A DNA stretch of 64,000 bases from Alphaproteobacteria bacterium (GCA_012103315.1 WLWZ01000002.1:1-64000), one strand, 5' to 3'; counted from the first letter of the stretch, positions 24,548 to 34,201 are shown. Notes: a model not told the origin generated them from the letters alone. A program made the numbers and translations.

Positions 24548-26998
24548 TTACGCCCGAAAGCGTTCGCCTTTGGGGTCAAAAGCCGGGCGCAGGTGGGAAG
24601 TGGCGGCGAAGCGCTTGCCCGCAATGTCGATTTCGTAACGACCAGAATCAATATAGTCCCGATCAGCAATCCCATTCGAATTACTGACATAGCCCATAGC
24701 GACGGCACGGCCCAATGTGTGCCCATAGGCGGCGGACGAAACCTCGCCCACAGGCTCACCGTCACGCAGGATTAATTCCTTGCCCCAGGCGATAGGGTCG
24801 GGATCATCAAGGGTGAACTGGACAAGCCGGCGGGTTGCGCCTGTTTCCTTTTGGCGCAACAAGGCGTCGCGACCGATAAAGTCGGTACCCTTGTCCAATT
24901 TGACGGCAAAGCCGAGACCGGCTTCGTAGGGCGTATAATCGGGGGTCAGATCCGCGCCCCACGCCCGATAGCCCTTCTCCAGCCGGAGGGAGTCGATGGC
25001 GTAGTAACCGGCGGTGTGGATATCAAACGCGGCGCCAGCTTCAACTAGAGCGTGGTAGACCGAAACGGCGTCTTCCACTGAGATATAGAGTTCCCAGCCC
25101 AGCTCTCCCACATAAGTAATACGGTGGGCCCGCAAGGTTACTTCCCCGATGTCGATCTCGCGGCAGGTACCGAACGGAAAGGCATCATTGCTAAGATCGG
25201 CACCGCTGACCCCACCCAGCAGATCCCTTGCCCTTGGTCCCATGATTCCAATCACTGCATAAGTCGCGGTGACATCGGTGAGGTTGGCATCGAGGCCAAG
25301 ACCTATATTTCGGCGAATCCAATGGGCATCACGTGTGGACTGAGCGGTGCCGGAGACGATAAAATAGGTGTCCTCGGACAAACGTGTGATGGTCAAATCG
25401 CTTTCATACCCGCCGCGGTCGTTGAGCATACCCGTATAGATGAGCCGACCAGCTTCGACCGCCACATCGTTGGCGCAAAGACGCTGCATTACTGTCTCGG
25501 CATCGCGGCCCTCAAGCAGAAATTTGGAGAACGAGGTCTGGTCAAAAAGGGCAACGGCCTCACGGGCAGAACGGTGCTCCTCGGCGGCGTAGGGGAACCA
25601 GTTCTGACGGCCAAAGGAATAATCGGTTTGGGGTTCGACTCCCTCAGGTGCAAACCAGTTGGGCCGCTCCCATCCCATCTTTGACCCAAAGCAGGCACGG
25701 GCCTCTTTCAGATTCTCGTAGAGCGGCGACTGGCGCAGCGGCCTCGCCGATTCCATTTCGAGGTTGGGCCAGTTCATGGCGTAATGCTTGCCGAGCGCTT
25801 CGACGACACGGTCGGCCAGCCACGTCTCATCGGCATGGAATGGCGCAAAACGCCGAATATCCACCGGCCAGAGATCCATAGTCGGCTCCCCCGCGGCGAT
25901 CCATTCCGCCAGCGCCTTGCCGGCCCCGCCAGCGCTGGCGATACCCATGGAATTCATGCCAGCGCCAACGAAAAAATTCCGGACCTCGGGCGCTTCGCCC
26001 AGAATGAAGTTGGCATCCGGCGTGAAACTTTCCGGTCCGTTCACCATTTGGCGGACTTCAGCGGTTTCCAGCGCCGGCACCCGGATAAGGGCGTTGGTCA
26101 TCAGGATTTCGAACTGATCCCAATCATCTTCCAGCAGAGAGAATTCGAACTTGTCAGGAATTCCCTCCATGCCCCAGGGCTTGGCTTCCGGCTCGAACCC
26201 GCCCATGACCAAACCGCCAACATCCTCCTTGAAATAGATATAGCCGTCGGGATCTCGCAGCACCGGAAGATCGGGGCTAACGCCGTCGATTTCGTTGGTG
26301 ACGATATAGAGGTGTTCAGCGGAATAGAGCGGCACCGAGACACCGCAAAGGCGTCCCACCTGCCGGGCCCATTGGCCGGCGCAGTTGACTACAACGTCGC
26401 AGTTGATAGTTCCGCCATCAGTTGTCACCCCGGTGACGGCGCCGTCGGCAATGTCAAAACCAGTGACACTGACCCCTTCGAAAATTCTCACACCGTTCGC
26501 GCGTGCGCCCTTGGCCAGCGCCTGTGTCACGTCCGACGGGTTGACCTTGCCATCACCGGGAATCCAGACACCGCCGACAAGGTCATCGGTGCGCATCATG
26601 GGCCAGAGCCGCCCGGCCTCCTCAGCGCTAATTACCTCCGCGTCGACACCTTGGGCCCGGGCCGACGCCGCAGTTCGCCTGAGAAGCGTCATTCGCTCAG
26701 CTGTGCGGGCGACGGAAACGCTGCCGCAGCGCTTCCAGCCCGTGGCCTGGCCGGTTTCGGCTTCCAGATTTTCATAGAGGTCGCACGAGTAGCGGATGAG
26801 ACTGGTCAGATTGGAATGCGCCCGCAACTGTCCGACCAACCCGGCCGCGTGCCATGTGGTACCGCAACTTAGCTGCCCCTGTTCAACCAGCACGATGTCC
26901 CGCCAGCCGAGCTTCGCCAGATGATAGGCAACGGAACAACCGACAATGCCCCCTCCAATGATCACTGCGCGGGCATGTGTGGGGAGTGTTTTTTCCAT
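24548..26998 (-). CDS. FAD-dependent dimethylglycine/sarcosine dehydrogenase-like protein with GcvT domain
   Basis: The protein has 816 residues. An N-terminal DAO domain carries GGGIVGCSVAYHLAKLG, and TTWHAAGL whose His is the covalent FAD site in dimethylglycine dehydrogenases. A C-terminal aminomethyltransferase (GcvT-like) half from about residue 430 includes the folate-type segments YVGELGWELY and GYRAWGADLTPDYTPYEAGL. Family knowledge: these enzymes oxidatively demethylate N-methyl amines and hand the one-carbon unit to tetrahydrofolate. In this setting an N-methylated aminophosphonate is an attractive substrate (inference). Dimethylglycine or sarcosine is the default. It is divergent from the metallophosphoesterase operon. 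Confidence 0.82.
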   Translation of the reverse strand: MEKTLPTHARAVIIGGGIVGCSVAYHLAKLGWRDIVLVEQGQLSCGTTWHAAGLVGQLRAHSNLTSLIRYSCDLYENLEAETGQATGWKRCGSVSVARTAERMTLLRRTAASARAQGVDAEVISAEEAGRLWPMMRTDDLVGGVWIPGDGKVNPSDVTQALAKGARANGVRIFEGVSVTGFDIADGAVTGVTTDGGTINCDVVVNCAGQWARQVGRLCGVSVPLYSAEHLYIVTNEIDGVSPDLPVLRDPDGYIYFKEDVGGLVMGGFEPEAKPWGMEGIPDKFEFSLLEDDWDQFEILMTNALIRVPALETAEVRQMVNGPESFTPDANFILGEAPEVRNFFVGAGMNSMGIASAGGAGKALAEWIAAGEPTMDLWPVDIRRFAPFHADETWLADRVVEALGKHYAMNWPNLEMESARPLRQSPLYENLKEARACFGSKMGWERPNWFAPEGVEPQTDYSFGRQNWFPYAAEEHRSAREAVALFDQTSFSKFLLEGRDAETVMQRLCANDVAVEAGRLIYTGMLNDRGGYESDLTITRLSEDTYFIVSGTAQSTRDAHWIRRNIGLGLDANLTDVTATYAVIGIMGPRARDLLGGVSGADLSNDAFPFGTCREIDIGEVTLRAHRITYVGELGWELYISVEDAVSVYHALVEAGAAFDIHTAGYYAIDSLRLEKGYRAWGADLTPDYTPYEAGLGFAVKLDKGTDFIGRDALLRQKETGATRRLVQFTLDDPDPIAWGKELILRDGEPVGEVSSAAYGHTLGRAVAMGYVSNSNGIADRDYIDSGRYEIDIAGKRFAATSHLRPAFDPKGERFRA

Positions 26999-27054
26999 GG
27001 TTTAAGCTATGCTCAAAGAAGAGTTAAAGGCCAATTTTCGCGTATCACCGACTC

Positions 27055-27074
27055 GCAATTTCACTTTGAATTGC
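27055..27074. promoter_or_regulatory. Inverted repeat GCAATT-N8-AATTGC between divergent flavoprotein and phosphoesterase genes
   Basis: A perfect 6-bp dyad with an 8-bp spacer lies in the 159-bp divergent promoter region. Candidate operator for a nearby LysR or other dimeric regulator. No experimental or positional proof. Confidence 0.35.
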
Positions 27075-27157
27075 CAGGTCACCGCGAACCGGTAAGGTAT
27101 GCAGCAGTTACACAGTGGCGCAAAATCGCGATAGCGGCAAATAATGGGGCCCGGAAC

Positions 27158-29203
27158 ATGCCAAGAGACCTTGGAAAAAAACTGTTCACCTATGCGGTGA
27201 TCACGGACACCCACCTGAACCAGGGGGAAACCGATTCCAATTCGGAATTCGAAGTCAACAAGCTGTCCAACGGGCGCATGCGGTATGTGGTTCATGATCT
27301 CAACCGGCGCGATCTGGCGTTCGTCGTTCATCTGGGCGATCTGCTGCATCCGGTTCCTGCCGTTCCGCAGCTCTATGAACAAGCCGCCGAGCGTTTCAAG
27401 GAGCAGGTCGCCGATTTACGCCACCCGCTTCACGTTCTTCCCGGCAATCATGATATCGGTGACAAGCCCATCGATTGGGGGCCCATGGCCATCGTTGAGG
27501 AAAAGTTCATCGCCCTGTGGCGGGAGCATTTCGGCGCCAATTATCGGGCCTTCGATCACGAGGATTGCCGCTTCATTCTGTTCGATTCACAAATCATTAA
27601 TTCCGGCCTGGATGTGGAGGCGGAACAGCGGACCTGGCTTGAAGCCGAGCTGAAATCGGCCACTGGTCAGGGGAAACGGATTTTTCTGAATTGTCACTAT
27701 CCGCCCTTTCTCACCTATCCCGATGAGGAAGAGCATTACGACAATCTTGCTGATCCCGGCCGGGCCTGGCTCCTGGACCTGATTGAACGTCACAAGGTAG
27801 AGGCCCTGTTTGCCGGGCATGTGCACAATGTCTGGTACAACCATCACCGGGGAACGGACTTTTACCTTCTGCCGTCGACCGCCTTCGTGCGGCTGGATTA
27901 TTCCGAGATCTACCGGGTGGTGCCCACCACGGAAATGCAGTCGGGGCGGAACGACACCGGCAAGCTAGGATATTTTCTGGTCCATGTTTACGACAGCGGT
28001 CATATCTGCGAATGGATCAGGACCTACGGCGAAGTCTCGGAGCCCGAAAAGGCAGCGCTGGAAACACGGGATCGCGTGGCCACCATTCATCCGCGCCAGA
28101 ACTGGAATATCCGCTTCGGGCTCGATATGCGCCAGAACTGGCTTGAGGTGATCGAAGTCCCGCCGTCCGGCGCGCTGGATGAATTCGACCGCAAGCGAAC
28201 CCGCAATGATTATGCGCTGATGGCCTTGCTGGATATGGGGGTGAGACGGTTGCGAATCCCGCTGCGGGACCTGCTCGATCCGGCGCATCGCAAACGGTTG
28301 GAGGATTGCGCAAGGCAAGGCATTCGCTTCACCCTGTTCTCGTTCGGTGTTCCCAATAGCCAGGTCCTGGAAGCGGTCGGAAACGCCGGGCATTTAATCG
28401 ATATCTGGGAGATTGCCGACAGTTTCAAAAACCTGCCCAGAACCCTGCAAGCCATATCAAGCACGGCCGGTGCTGCAGGCATCGCACTGTTTGTGACCAA
28501 GTACCGTTCCGCCAATGACATTGTGCATGGCAGCAAGAGTTTTTATCACACGGGTAGTCACGGCTTTATCCCCGATGAAGTTGAACAATTCGCCACCGTC
28601 GCCGGTTGGGAGGACGCTTCCGGTGTCATCTTCCGTGTCCCGGGTGAAATTGCGCCGTGGGAGGCAGCGCAGGAGGTTGCCGCTAATTGCCTGACACACG
28701 GGCTCAAGGCGTCGCTCCATATCCAGATGACCAGCGGAAGCCCGGGGTCGGAACCGCCCGACGATTCCTGGGTGGCAAATCGTGTTGCGGAGGCTCTTGC
28801 CGTCTCTGCCGCCTATGGCGACCTGTATGTCTATCTGGATACATTTTCGGATGTGGATCGCGGTTACTACAGGCGTCATGGAGTCGTAGATCGATTCTTC
28901 AATCCGCGGCCCGCCTATCACGTGGTCCGGCATATGAATGGGATCCTTGCCGACGGTGTGAATGAACAGACCAACGACGTGTTCATGCCCGGTGCGGACG
29001 ACGGGGCAATTTCTTTCGTGGGTGAACAAAACCGACATTATTGTCTTGTCTCTCCTCAAAGTTCACCGACCATTGAGGGAACGTCGGAATCAGGCTGGTT
29101 AGTCGATCTCTTGTCTGGGGAACGCGTGTCAGCGAAACTGACTGAAGAGGGCTTTAATTCCAAGACACCGTCAGACCTATGCCTGTGGATGCCCGGTGAC
29201 TAG
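27158..29203 (+). CDS. Calcineurin-like metallophosphoesterase with additional ~350-residue C-terminal region
   Basis: I start at ATG 27158 (681 residues), because further upstream the frame only overlaps the opposite-strand flavoprotein gene. The dinuclear-metal phosphoesterase motifs are complete: Asp17/His19 (DTHL), Asp61 (GDLLH), Asn97/His98 (GNHD), His180 (CHYPP) and His221/His223 (GHVH). After residue ~330 the chain continues with an alpha/beta region (MGVRRLRIPLRDLL, IRFTLFSFGVPN) that suggests a TIM-barrel-like domain, although I do not recognise the family. It precedes the PbfA-like gene by 43 bp. A role in releasing a phosphonate from an ester, or otherwise preparing it for PhnW/PhnA, is an inference. 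Confidence 0.75.
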   Translation: MPRDLGKKLFTYAVITDTHLNQGETDSNSEFEVNKLSNGRMRYVVHDLNRRDLAFVVHLGDLLHPVPAVPQLYEQAAERFKEQVADLRHPLHVLPGNHDIGDKPIDWGPMAIVEEKFIALWREHFGANYRAFDHEDCRFILFDSQIINSGLDVEAEQRTWLEAELKSATGQGKRIFLNCHYPPFLTYPDEEEHYDNLADPGRAWLLDLIERHKVEALFAGHVHNVWYNHHRGTDFYLLPSTAFVRLDYSEIYRVVPTTEMQSGRNDTGKLGYFLVHVYDSGHICEWIRTYGEVSEPEKAALETRDRVATIHPRQNWNIRFGLDMRQNWLEVIEVPPSGALDEFDRKRTRNDYALMALLDMGVRRLRIPLRDLLDPAHRKRLEDCARQGIRFTLFSFGVPNSQVLEAVGNAGHLIDIWEIADSFKNLPRTLQAISSTAGAAGIALFVTKYRSANDIVHGSKSFYHTGSHGFIPDEVEQFATVAGWEDASGVIFRVPGEIAPWEAAQEVAANCLTHGLKASLHIQMTSGSPGSEPPDDSWVANRVAEALAVSAAYGDLYVYLDTFSDVDRGYYRRHGVVDRFFNPRPAYHVVRHMNGILADGVNEQTNDVFMPGADDGAISFVGEQNRHYCLVSPQSSPTIEGTSESGWLVDLLSGERVSAKLTEEGFNSKTPSDLCLWMPGD

Positions 29204-29246
29204 TGCAACACGCAGGGCAAATTAGCAATCCGGTGAGGTCAAGAAC

Positions 29247-30647
29247 ATGAACCATCCAAGCACCGAGGAAGCCCCGTTTCGTCCTTCCGAGTCGGAAGGC
29301 GAGGTAAACGACTCGCCGGTCAGATCGAGCTGGGCTGAGAATAATCACGGGCCCGCCACACGAGATCTGGTGGCCCGTGATGCGTCGTATTTCCTCCGTC
29401 AATCCCTGTCGACACCCTGCCTCAGCGCCATCCGCAAGGCGGAGAATATCTGGATCGAGGATATGGACGGCCACCGGTACAGAGATTTTCATGGCAACAA
29501 TGTCCACCATATCGGGTATGGCCATCCACGGCTCAAAGAAGCCATCAGCCGCCAAATGGATGAACTTCCTTTTTCGCCGCGGCGTTTCACCTGTGAACCG
29601 GCCGTTGCCCTGGCAGAGAAGCTTACTACCCTTGCGCCGGGTGAATTGAGCAAGGTGCTGTTCACAACGGGCGGGTCCGACGCCGTCGAAGTGGCACTCA
29701 AAGTCGCCCGCATCGCGACGGGCCGTTTCAAGACCGTATCCTTTTGGGATTCTTTTCACGGGGCGGGGTTTGGCGCGTCGTCAGTCGGCGGTGAACAGCT
29801 TTTTCGCTCGGGATCAATCGGGCCCTTACTGCCCGGCAACGAGCATATCCCGTCCTTTGGCGCCTATCGCAATCCCTTCGGTATCGATCACCGGAGAGAG
29901 AGCCCAAAGGACAATGAAGTGGGCGATCTGGTGGCCAATATCCTGCGCTATACGCTGGAGCGCGAAGGCGATGTGGCCGCAGTCATCGCCGAACCCAACC
30001 GGGCAGTGCCGTACATTCCGCCGCCTGGTTTCTGGCAGCAGATCCGGCAGGCCTGCGACGACTTCGGCACACTCCTGATCTTCGATGAAATTCCCACCGG
30101 GCTCGGCAAGACCGGTCGTATGTTTGCCTGTGATTATGATCAGGTCGTGCCGGATATTCTGGTCATGGGAAAGGCGCTGGGTGGTGGAATCCTCCCCATC
30201 GCTGCGGTCCTGTGCAAACCCGAGCTCGACGTTGCCGATCAATATGCGATTGGCCACTACACCCACGAGAAAAACCCGGTAACGACCCGGGCGGCCCTAA
30301 CCACGATTGAGATCATCGAGGACGAGGACCTTGTTGAGAACGCGGAAAAGGTCGGCGACTGGGCTCTGGAGCGCATGAACGACATGATGGACCGCCTCGC
30401 CCTGATCGGCGATGTAAGAGGCCGAGGCTTTCTTTTGGGACTCGAGCTCGTCACGGATCGGGACACCAAGGAACCGGCGAAGACGGCAGCCGAGCAGGTC
30501 TTTTACCGGGCACTTGATAAGGGACTAAGCTTCAAGATCTCCATGGGCTCGGTCCTCACCCTGACACCGCCGCTGGTCACCACCCAGGAGCAAATGGAAG
30601 AGGCGCTCGCGATCCTAGAGAGCGCAATCGCGGAGACGACACATTAA
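29247..30647 (+). CDS. Class III aminotransferase-fold PLP enzyme, PbfA-like (1-hydroxy-2-aminoethylphosphonate ammonia-lyase candidate)
   Basis: The protein has 466 residues, with GAGG 8 nt before the ATG. Class III signature residues: PLP-contacting Asp280 (LLIFDEIPTG) and Schiff-base Lys309 (VMGKALGGG). The N-terminal stretch, with ARDASYFLRQSLSTPCL and MDFHGNN-like DFHGNNVHHIGYGHP, is what I associate with PbfA, the enzyme of phosphonate clusters that eliminates ammonia from (R)-1-hydroxy-2-aminoethylphosphonate to give phosphonoacetaldehyde. That product feeds PhnY/PhnA nearby. An ordinary omega-transaminase is the alternative. It lies in an operon between the phosphoesterase and the DAO-type flavoprotein. 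Confidence 0.7.
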   Translation: MNHPSTEEAPFRPSESEGEVNDSPVRSSWAENNHGPATRDLVARDASYFLRQSLSTPCLSAIRKAENIWIEDMDGHRYRDFHGNNVHHIGYGHPRLKEAISRQMDELPFSPRRFTCEPAVALAEKLTTLAPGELSKVLFTTGGSDAVEVALKVARIATGRFKTVSFWDSFHGAGFGASSVGGEQLFRSGSIGPLLPGNEHIPSFGAYRNPFGIDHRRESPKDNEVGDLVANILRYTLEREGDVAAVIAEPNRAVPYIPPPGFWQQIRQACDDFGTLLIFDEIPTGLGKTGRMFACDYDQVVPDILVMGKALGGGILPIAAVLCKPELDVADQYAIGHYTHEKNPVTTRAALTTIEIIEDEDLVENAEKVGDWALERMNDMMDRLALIGDVRGRGFLLGLELVTDRDTKEPAKTAAEQVFYRALDKGLSFKISMGSVLTLTPPLVTTQEQMEEALAILESAIAETTH

Positions 30648-30671
30648 GCCGCACCAAGGGACACATGGATC

Positions 30672-31979
30672 ATGAGCGAGACCGCGCAATTCCAAGCGCC
30701 GTCGGTCGAGCCATATTGGTGGTCGGACGCTAAGCCATCCCCACGGCCGCCCTTCACACTTCCGAAGGCCGTCGACGTCGCAATCGTAGGAGCTGGCTAT
30801 ACTGGACTTTCGGCTGCGCTTGTCCTGGCGCGATCTGGGCGCAGTGTCCTTGTGCTCGACGCAGAAGATCCGGGCTGGGGGGCAAGCACAAGGAACGGGG
30901 GACAGGCATCGGGCGATGTTAAATCGGAATTCGTCGAACTCATCGAAAATTTCGGACTCACCTTTGCCAAAGACCTGTTCGCCGAAGGAAACCGCGCGCG
31001 CGAACACCTCAGCAGGCTTATCGATGACGAAGGCATCGACTGTGATCTCCGATGGTGCGGCCGCTTCAATGCCGCCAGCTCGGCGAAGGATTACGACGCC
31101 CTTGGACGCGAAACGGAAGCCCTCAACAAACATTTAGGGCTCGACGCCGAGATGGTGCCCAGGGAAGCGCAGCACCAAGAAATCGGCAGCGACCATTATT
31201 TCGGCGGACAGGTGCGGCCCGATGTTGGCGGGCTTCACCCGGCGCTCTTTCACAAGGGACTGCTCGACAGCGTGGAGAACGCAGGCGCATCAATCGCAAG
31301 CAACGCGCGGGTAACGGCGATCGAAACGGAAAGGGACCGATTCACCGTGACAACGGCACTTGGTCCCTTGTCTGCCCGTGACGTACTGGTTGCCACCAAC
31401 GGCTATACCGGTCCGGTGACGCCGTGGTTGCGCCGCCGTATTATTCCCATTCAGAGCCAAATCATTGCAACCGAGGAGCTTCCGTCGGAGACCATGGACC
31501 GGCTCATGCCAAAACGGCGAATGTTTCTCGACACTCATCGCCTGCACAATTATTTCCGGCCTTCGGCGGATGGCAGCCGGCTTCTATTCGGAGGGCGGGC
31601 GGGTGCAACCCAAAAGGACCCGCGCCGTAGCGGTGCCCACCTGTTCCGCCAAGTCACAACCGTGTTTCCCGAACTCGCGTCGACCGCCATTAGCCATTCC
31701 TGGTCGGGCCTCACCGGTTACACTTTCGATAAATTCCCGCATGTAGGCGTCCAGGACGGTATCCATTTCGCAACCGGTTTCTGCGGCCAGGGTGTGGTCT
31801 GGGGCCCTTACCTGGGTCACGTGGCAGCGCTTCGACTGCTGGGTGAACAGACGGCAGACACCGCGACCTGCCTGTTCGACGGGCGCGCGTTTCCATCCAG
31901 GCCGCTCTACTACGGCAAGCCCTGGTTTCTGCCCGCGGTGATCAATTGGTACGGATTGCTGGACCGGTTGCGTCTCTGA
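30672..31979 (+). CDS. FAD-dependent DAO-family oxidoreductase, probably acting on aminophosphonates
   Basis: The protein has 435 residues. A dinucleotide-binding loop VGAGYTGLSAALVLARSG begins near residue 38, followed by GWGASTRNGGQASG, a DAO fold, and a C-terminal FATGFCGQGVVWGPYLG FAD contact. Family knowledge: recurrent glycine-oxidase-like flavoproteins in phosphonate clusters (PbfC/PbfD types) oxidise 2-aminoethylphosphonate or its N-methyl derivative to phosphonoacetaldehyde. Context after a PbfA-like gene supports that role, but the substrate is inferred. Its 3' end overlaps the convergent MFS gene by 38 bp. Confidence 0.75.
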   Translation: MSETAQFQAPSVEPYWWSDAKPSPRPPFTLPKAVDVAIVGAGYTGLSAALVLARSGRSVLVLDAEDPGWGASTRNGGQASGDVKSEFVELIENFGLTFAKDLFAEGNRAREHLSRLIDDEGIDCDLRWCGRFNAASSAKDYDALGRETEALNKHLGLDAEMVPREAQHQEIGSDHYFGGQVRPDVGGLHPALFHKGLLDSVENAGASIASNARVTAIETERDRFTVTTALGPLSARDVLVATNGYTGPVTPWLRRRIIPIQSQIIATEELPSETMDRLMPKRRMFLDTHRLHNYFRPSADGSRLLFGGRAGATQKDPRRSGAHLFRQVTTVFPELASTAISHSWSGLTGYTFDKFPHVGVQDGIHFATGFCGQGVVWGPYLGHVAALRLLGEQTADTATCLFDGRAFPSRPLYYGKPWFLPAVINWYGLLDRLRL

Positions 31980-33153
31980 GCGAACGAGCCAATATTCCGC
32001 AGAGTGGAATGGTCAGCAAAACACCTGCCGCCATGACGATCATAGTCGTGACAACCCCGCTAAAATCAGCAAGTTGACCATAGATCAACGGGGCGACCAG
32101 CCCGGCGCCGGACACCGTTGTGTAAATCAGGCCGTAGGCGCGGGAGTGTTTTTTACCCTCTATAAGTTCGGGGACGGTTCCATAGATCGCTGACGACGTC
32201 CCGTTCAGGAACACACCCACAAACGGAAGCAAAAGGAACGCGAATAGGCTGGGTACAGCGACGACGATAACAATCAGCACCGCCGTCGCAATTTCCGTCA
32301 GCAGGATGCTGCGGGCGACACCGATCCGCGCGGCAATCAGACCGACGGCGTATTTGCCGCACATCCCGCCAAAGACAGTAACCACGACAGCCGACGCCGC
32401 CCATTCGGTCGCCACGCCTTTTTCAATCATGAGAAATGACACGAAGATTAGAAATCCGACCCGGGTGGCGTTGTCGAGCACCGCGATGACACTGAGCGCA
32501 TAGAAACCTTTGCGATGTTTTATGCCCCAGTCTCCAGCATTCTCCGCTTGTTCGGACTTGTCCGAGGCGCCGGGTGGTCCGCCCGCATTGGCGTAGTTCA
32601 GCAGGATCAAAGCGGCCATAGCTATAATGATCGCCGCGACGCCAAACCCTAGAACAGGCACCTGCCACGAATATCCCAACGACGCGGTGGCGAGAATGGT
32701 CGATCCCAGAAAAATGAATTTTCCCACATCGCCAGCGGCGTTGTAGATGCCAAGTGCTGTGCGCAAGGGGGCGCCGGAAAACGCCTGGCTGACGATCGAT
32801 GAAGACAGGGGATGACAGAACGCAGCGCCGAAACCCGCGACAAAGACGAATGCCAAAATGGCGCTGTATCCGTCGGCAAAACCTAGCGCCAGGAAAGCCC
32901 CGCCTACAATGAGGGTCCCTAAAATCAGTAAATTGCGCTCACCGGCCTTTTCCGCGGCAATGGCGATGGGAATTTGAAACGCGGCATCAGCGAACTGATG
33001 AACCGAACGAATGAGCGCGGTTTCGGTATAGGACAGACCCAATGCTTCGCGCAAAAGGGGCAACAGCGCGTAAAGCATATCGACCATGCCATCGTGAAGC
33101 GCGTGAACGCTGCAGCAGGTGCGCAGTGTCCATTTCCTGTCAGGTGTTGCCAT
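31942..33153 (-). CDS. MFS transporter
   Basis: The protein has about 403 residues from ATG 33153. A 36-residue N-terminal extension is possible, but it would run through the promoter region of the next gene. About twelve transmembrane helices are visible with a central hydrophilic loop near residue 195 (PPGASDKSEQAEN). Major facilitator layout, substrate unknown. It lies between phosphonate genes, so import or export of a pathway compound is an inference. Confidence 0.8.
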   Translation of the reverse strand: MATPDRKWTLRTCCSVHALHDGMVDMLYALLPLLREALGLSYTETALIRSVHQFADAAFQIPIAIAAEKAGERNLLILGTLIVGGAFLALGFADGYSAILAFVFVAGFGAAFCHPLSSSIVSQAFSGAPLRTALGIYNAAGDVGKFIFLGSTILATASLGYSWQVPVLGFGVAAIIIAMAALILLNYANAGGPPGASDKSEQAENAGDWGIKHRKGFYALSVIAVLDNATRVGFLIFVSFLMIEKGVATEWAASAVVVTVFGGMCGKYAVGLIAARIGVARSILLTEIATAVLIVIVVAVPSLFAFLLLPFVGVFLNGTSSAIYGTVPELIEGKKHSRAYGLIYTTVSGAGLVAPLIYGQLADFSGVVTTMIVMAAGVLLTIPLCGILARSLRDATGPAIRTN

Positions 33154-33272
33154 GAAAATTGTATGGCACGAAAGACCGGCCAGCACAATTTCGTGGGTTA
33201 CCGATGGCTTGAAACGGTATTTCTTAGTATAAATCCAATTAGGAATTTTTCTACATAACATCGGATTTACTT

Positions 33273-34154
33273 ATGTATTACTCCCAGCTTCGAGCCTTTC
33301 ATGCTGTGGCCTTCTATGGCGGGTTTACAAAAGCGGCCAAACAGTTGAACCGGACTCAACCGGCCATTTCTGATCAGGTCCGCAAGCTCGAAAAGGAGTT
33401 CGGCATCCTGCTCTTTGACCGTCATAGACGCTCTGTTCAACTGACCACCGTCGGCCATCGGCTGTTCGAGATTTCCCAACGAATGCTGGACATGGAAGAC
33501 GAAGCTGTGAAACTTCTTTCCGAAAGCCAGGCCCTCCAGACCGGTCATCTGAAGATGGCAGCCGATGCCTCACTCCATGTGGTACAGCTGGTGGGTGAGT
33601 TTCGACAACAATATCCTGGCATTTCGGTCTCTCTTACCATCGGCAATTCCGACGTCGTTCTGGGCCAGTTGCTGGACTATACCGCGGACGTGGGCGTTCT
33701 CGCGAACGTACCGGCGGACAATCGCTTTCATGACATCACCCTGCGACGCGATCCGCTGGTCGCTTTTGTCAACAAGAAGCACCCCTGGGCTGGCCGCCAA
33801 AGTGTTTCGCTTGCCGACTTCGCCTCCGAGCCGCTGGTCTTGCGCGAGGAAGGCTCCGTTACCCGCCGCATTGTGGAGGAAGAGTTCAACCGCATGGGCT
33901 TGGACTATAATTTAGCCATGGTGGTAGAAGGCCGGGAGGCGAACCACGAAGCGGTCGCCGCCGGCATCGGGGTCGGCATCGTCTCGTTGCCGGAATTCGG
34001 CTCCGACCCCCGCCTCAGAATCATCAGCCTGAAAAACTGCGACCGGACCATGACGGAATCTCTCGTCTGCCTGAAAGAACGCGCCGATCTCCGAACTATC
34101 CGCGCCTTCTGGACGTTAGCCATCGAGCACATCAAGCGGCAGACAAGCGGGTAA
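33273..34154 (+). CDS. LysR-family transcriptional regulator upstream of phnW
   Basis: The protein has 293 residues. The helix-turn-helix is at the N-terminus (FTKAAKQLNRTQPAISDQVRKLE), with an effector domain after residue 90 (TIGNSDVVLGQLLDYTADVGVLA). It resembles the LysR at 23.6 kb throughout, suggesting duplication inside the phosphonate region. It is co-directional with phnW, 170 bp away, and divergent from the MFS gene, so it could control both. Confidence 0.88.
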   Translation: MYYSQLRAFHAVAFYGGFTKAAKQLNRTQPAISDQVRKLEKEFGILLFDRHRRSVQLTTVGHRLFEISQRMLDMEDEAVKLLSESQALQTGHLKMAADASLHVVQLVGEFRQQYPGISVSLTIGNSDVVLGQLLDYTADVGVLANVPADNRFHDITLRRDPLVAFVNKKHPWAGRQSVSLADFASEPLVLREEGSVTRRIVEEEFNRMGLDYNLAMVVEGREANHEAVAAGIGVGIVSLPEFGSDPRLRIISLKNCDRTMTESLVCLKERADLRTIRAFWTLAIEHIKRQTSG

Positions 34155-34201
34155 AGATGCGTTAAGTCCATGAGACAGAGGACATTGCCGGAACTTCAAT
34201 A

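Noticed and set aside
25784-26872. Plus-strand ORF of 362 codons
   Set aside because: It is antisense to the FAD/GcvT flavoprotein in high-GC sequence. The translation shows no domain.
26921-27157. Upstream extension of the metallophosphoesterase
   Set aside because: It runs opposite the flavoprotein coding end and through the divergent promoter. The family motif region begins only after ATG 27158.
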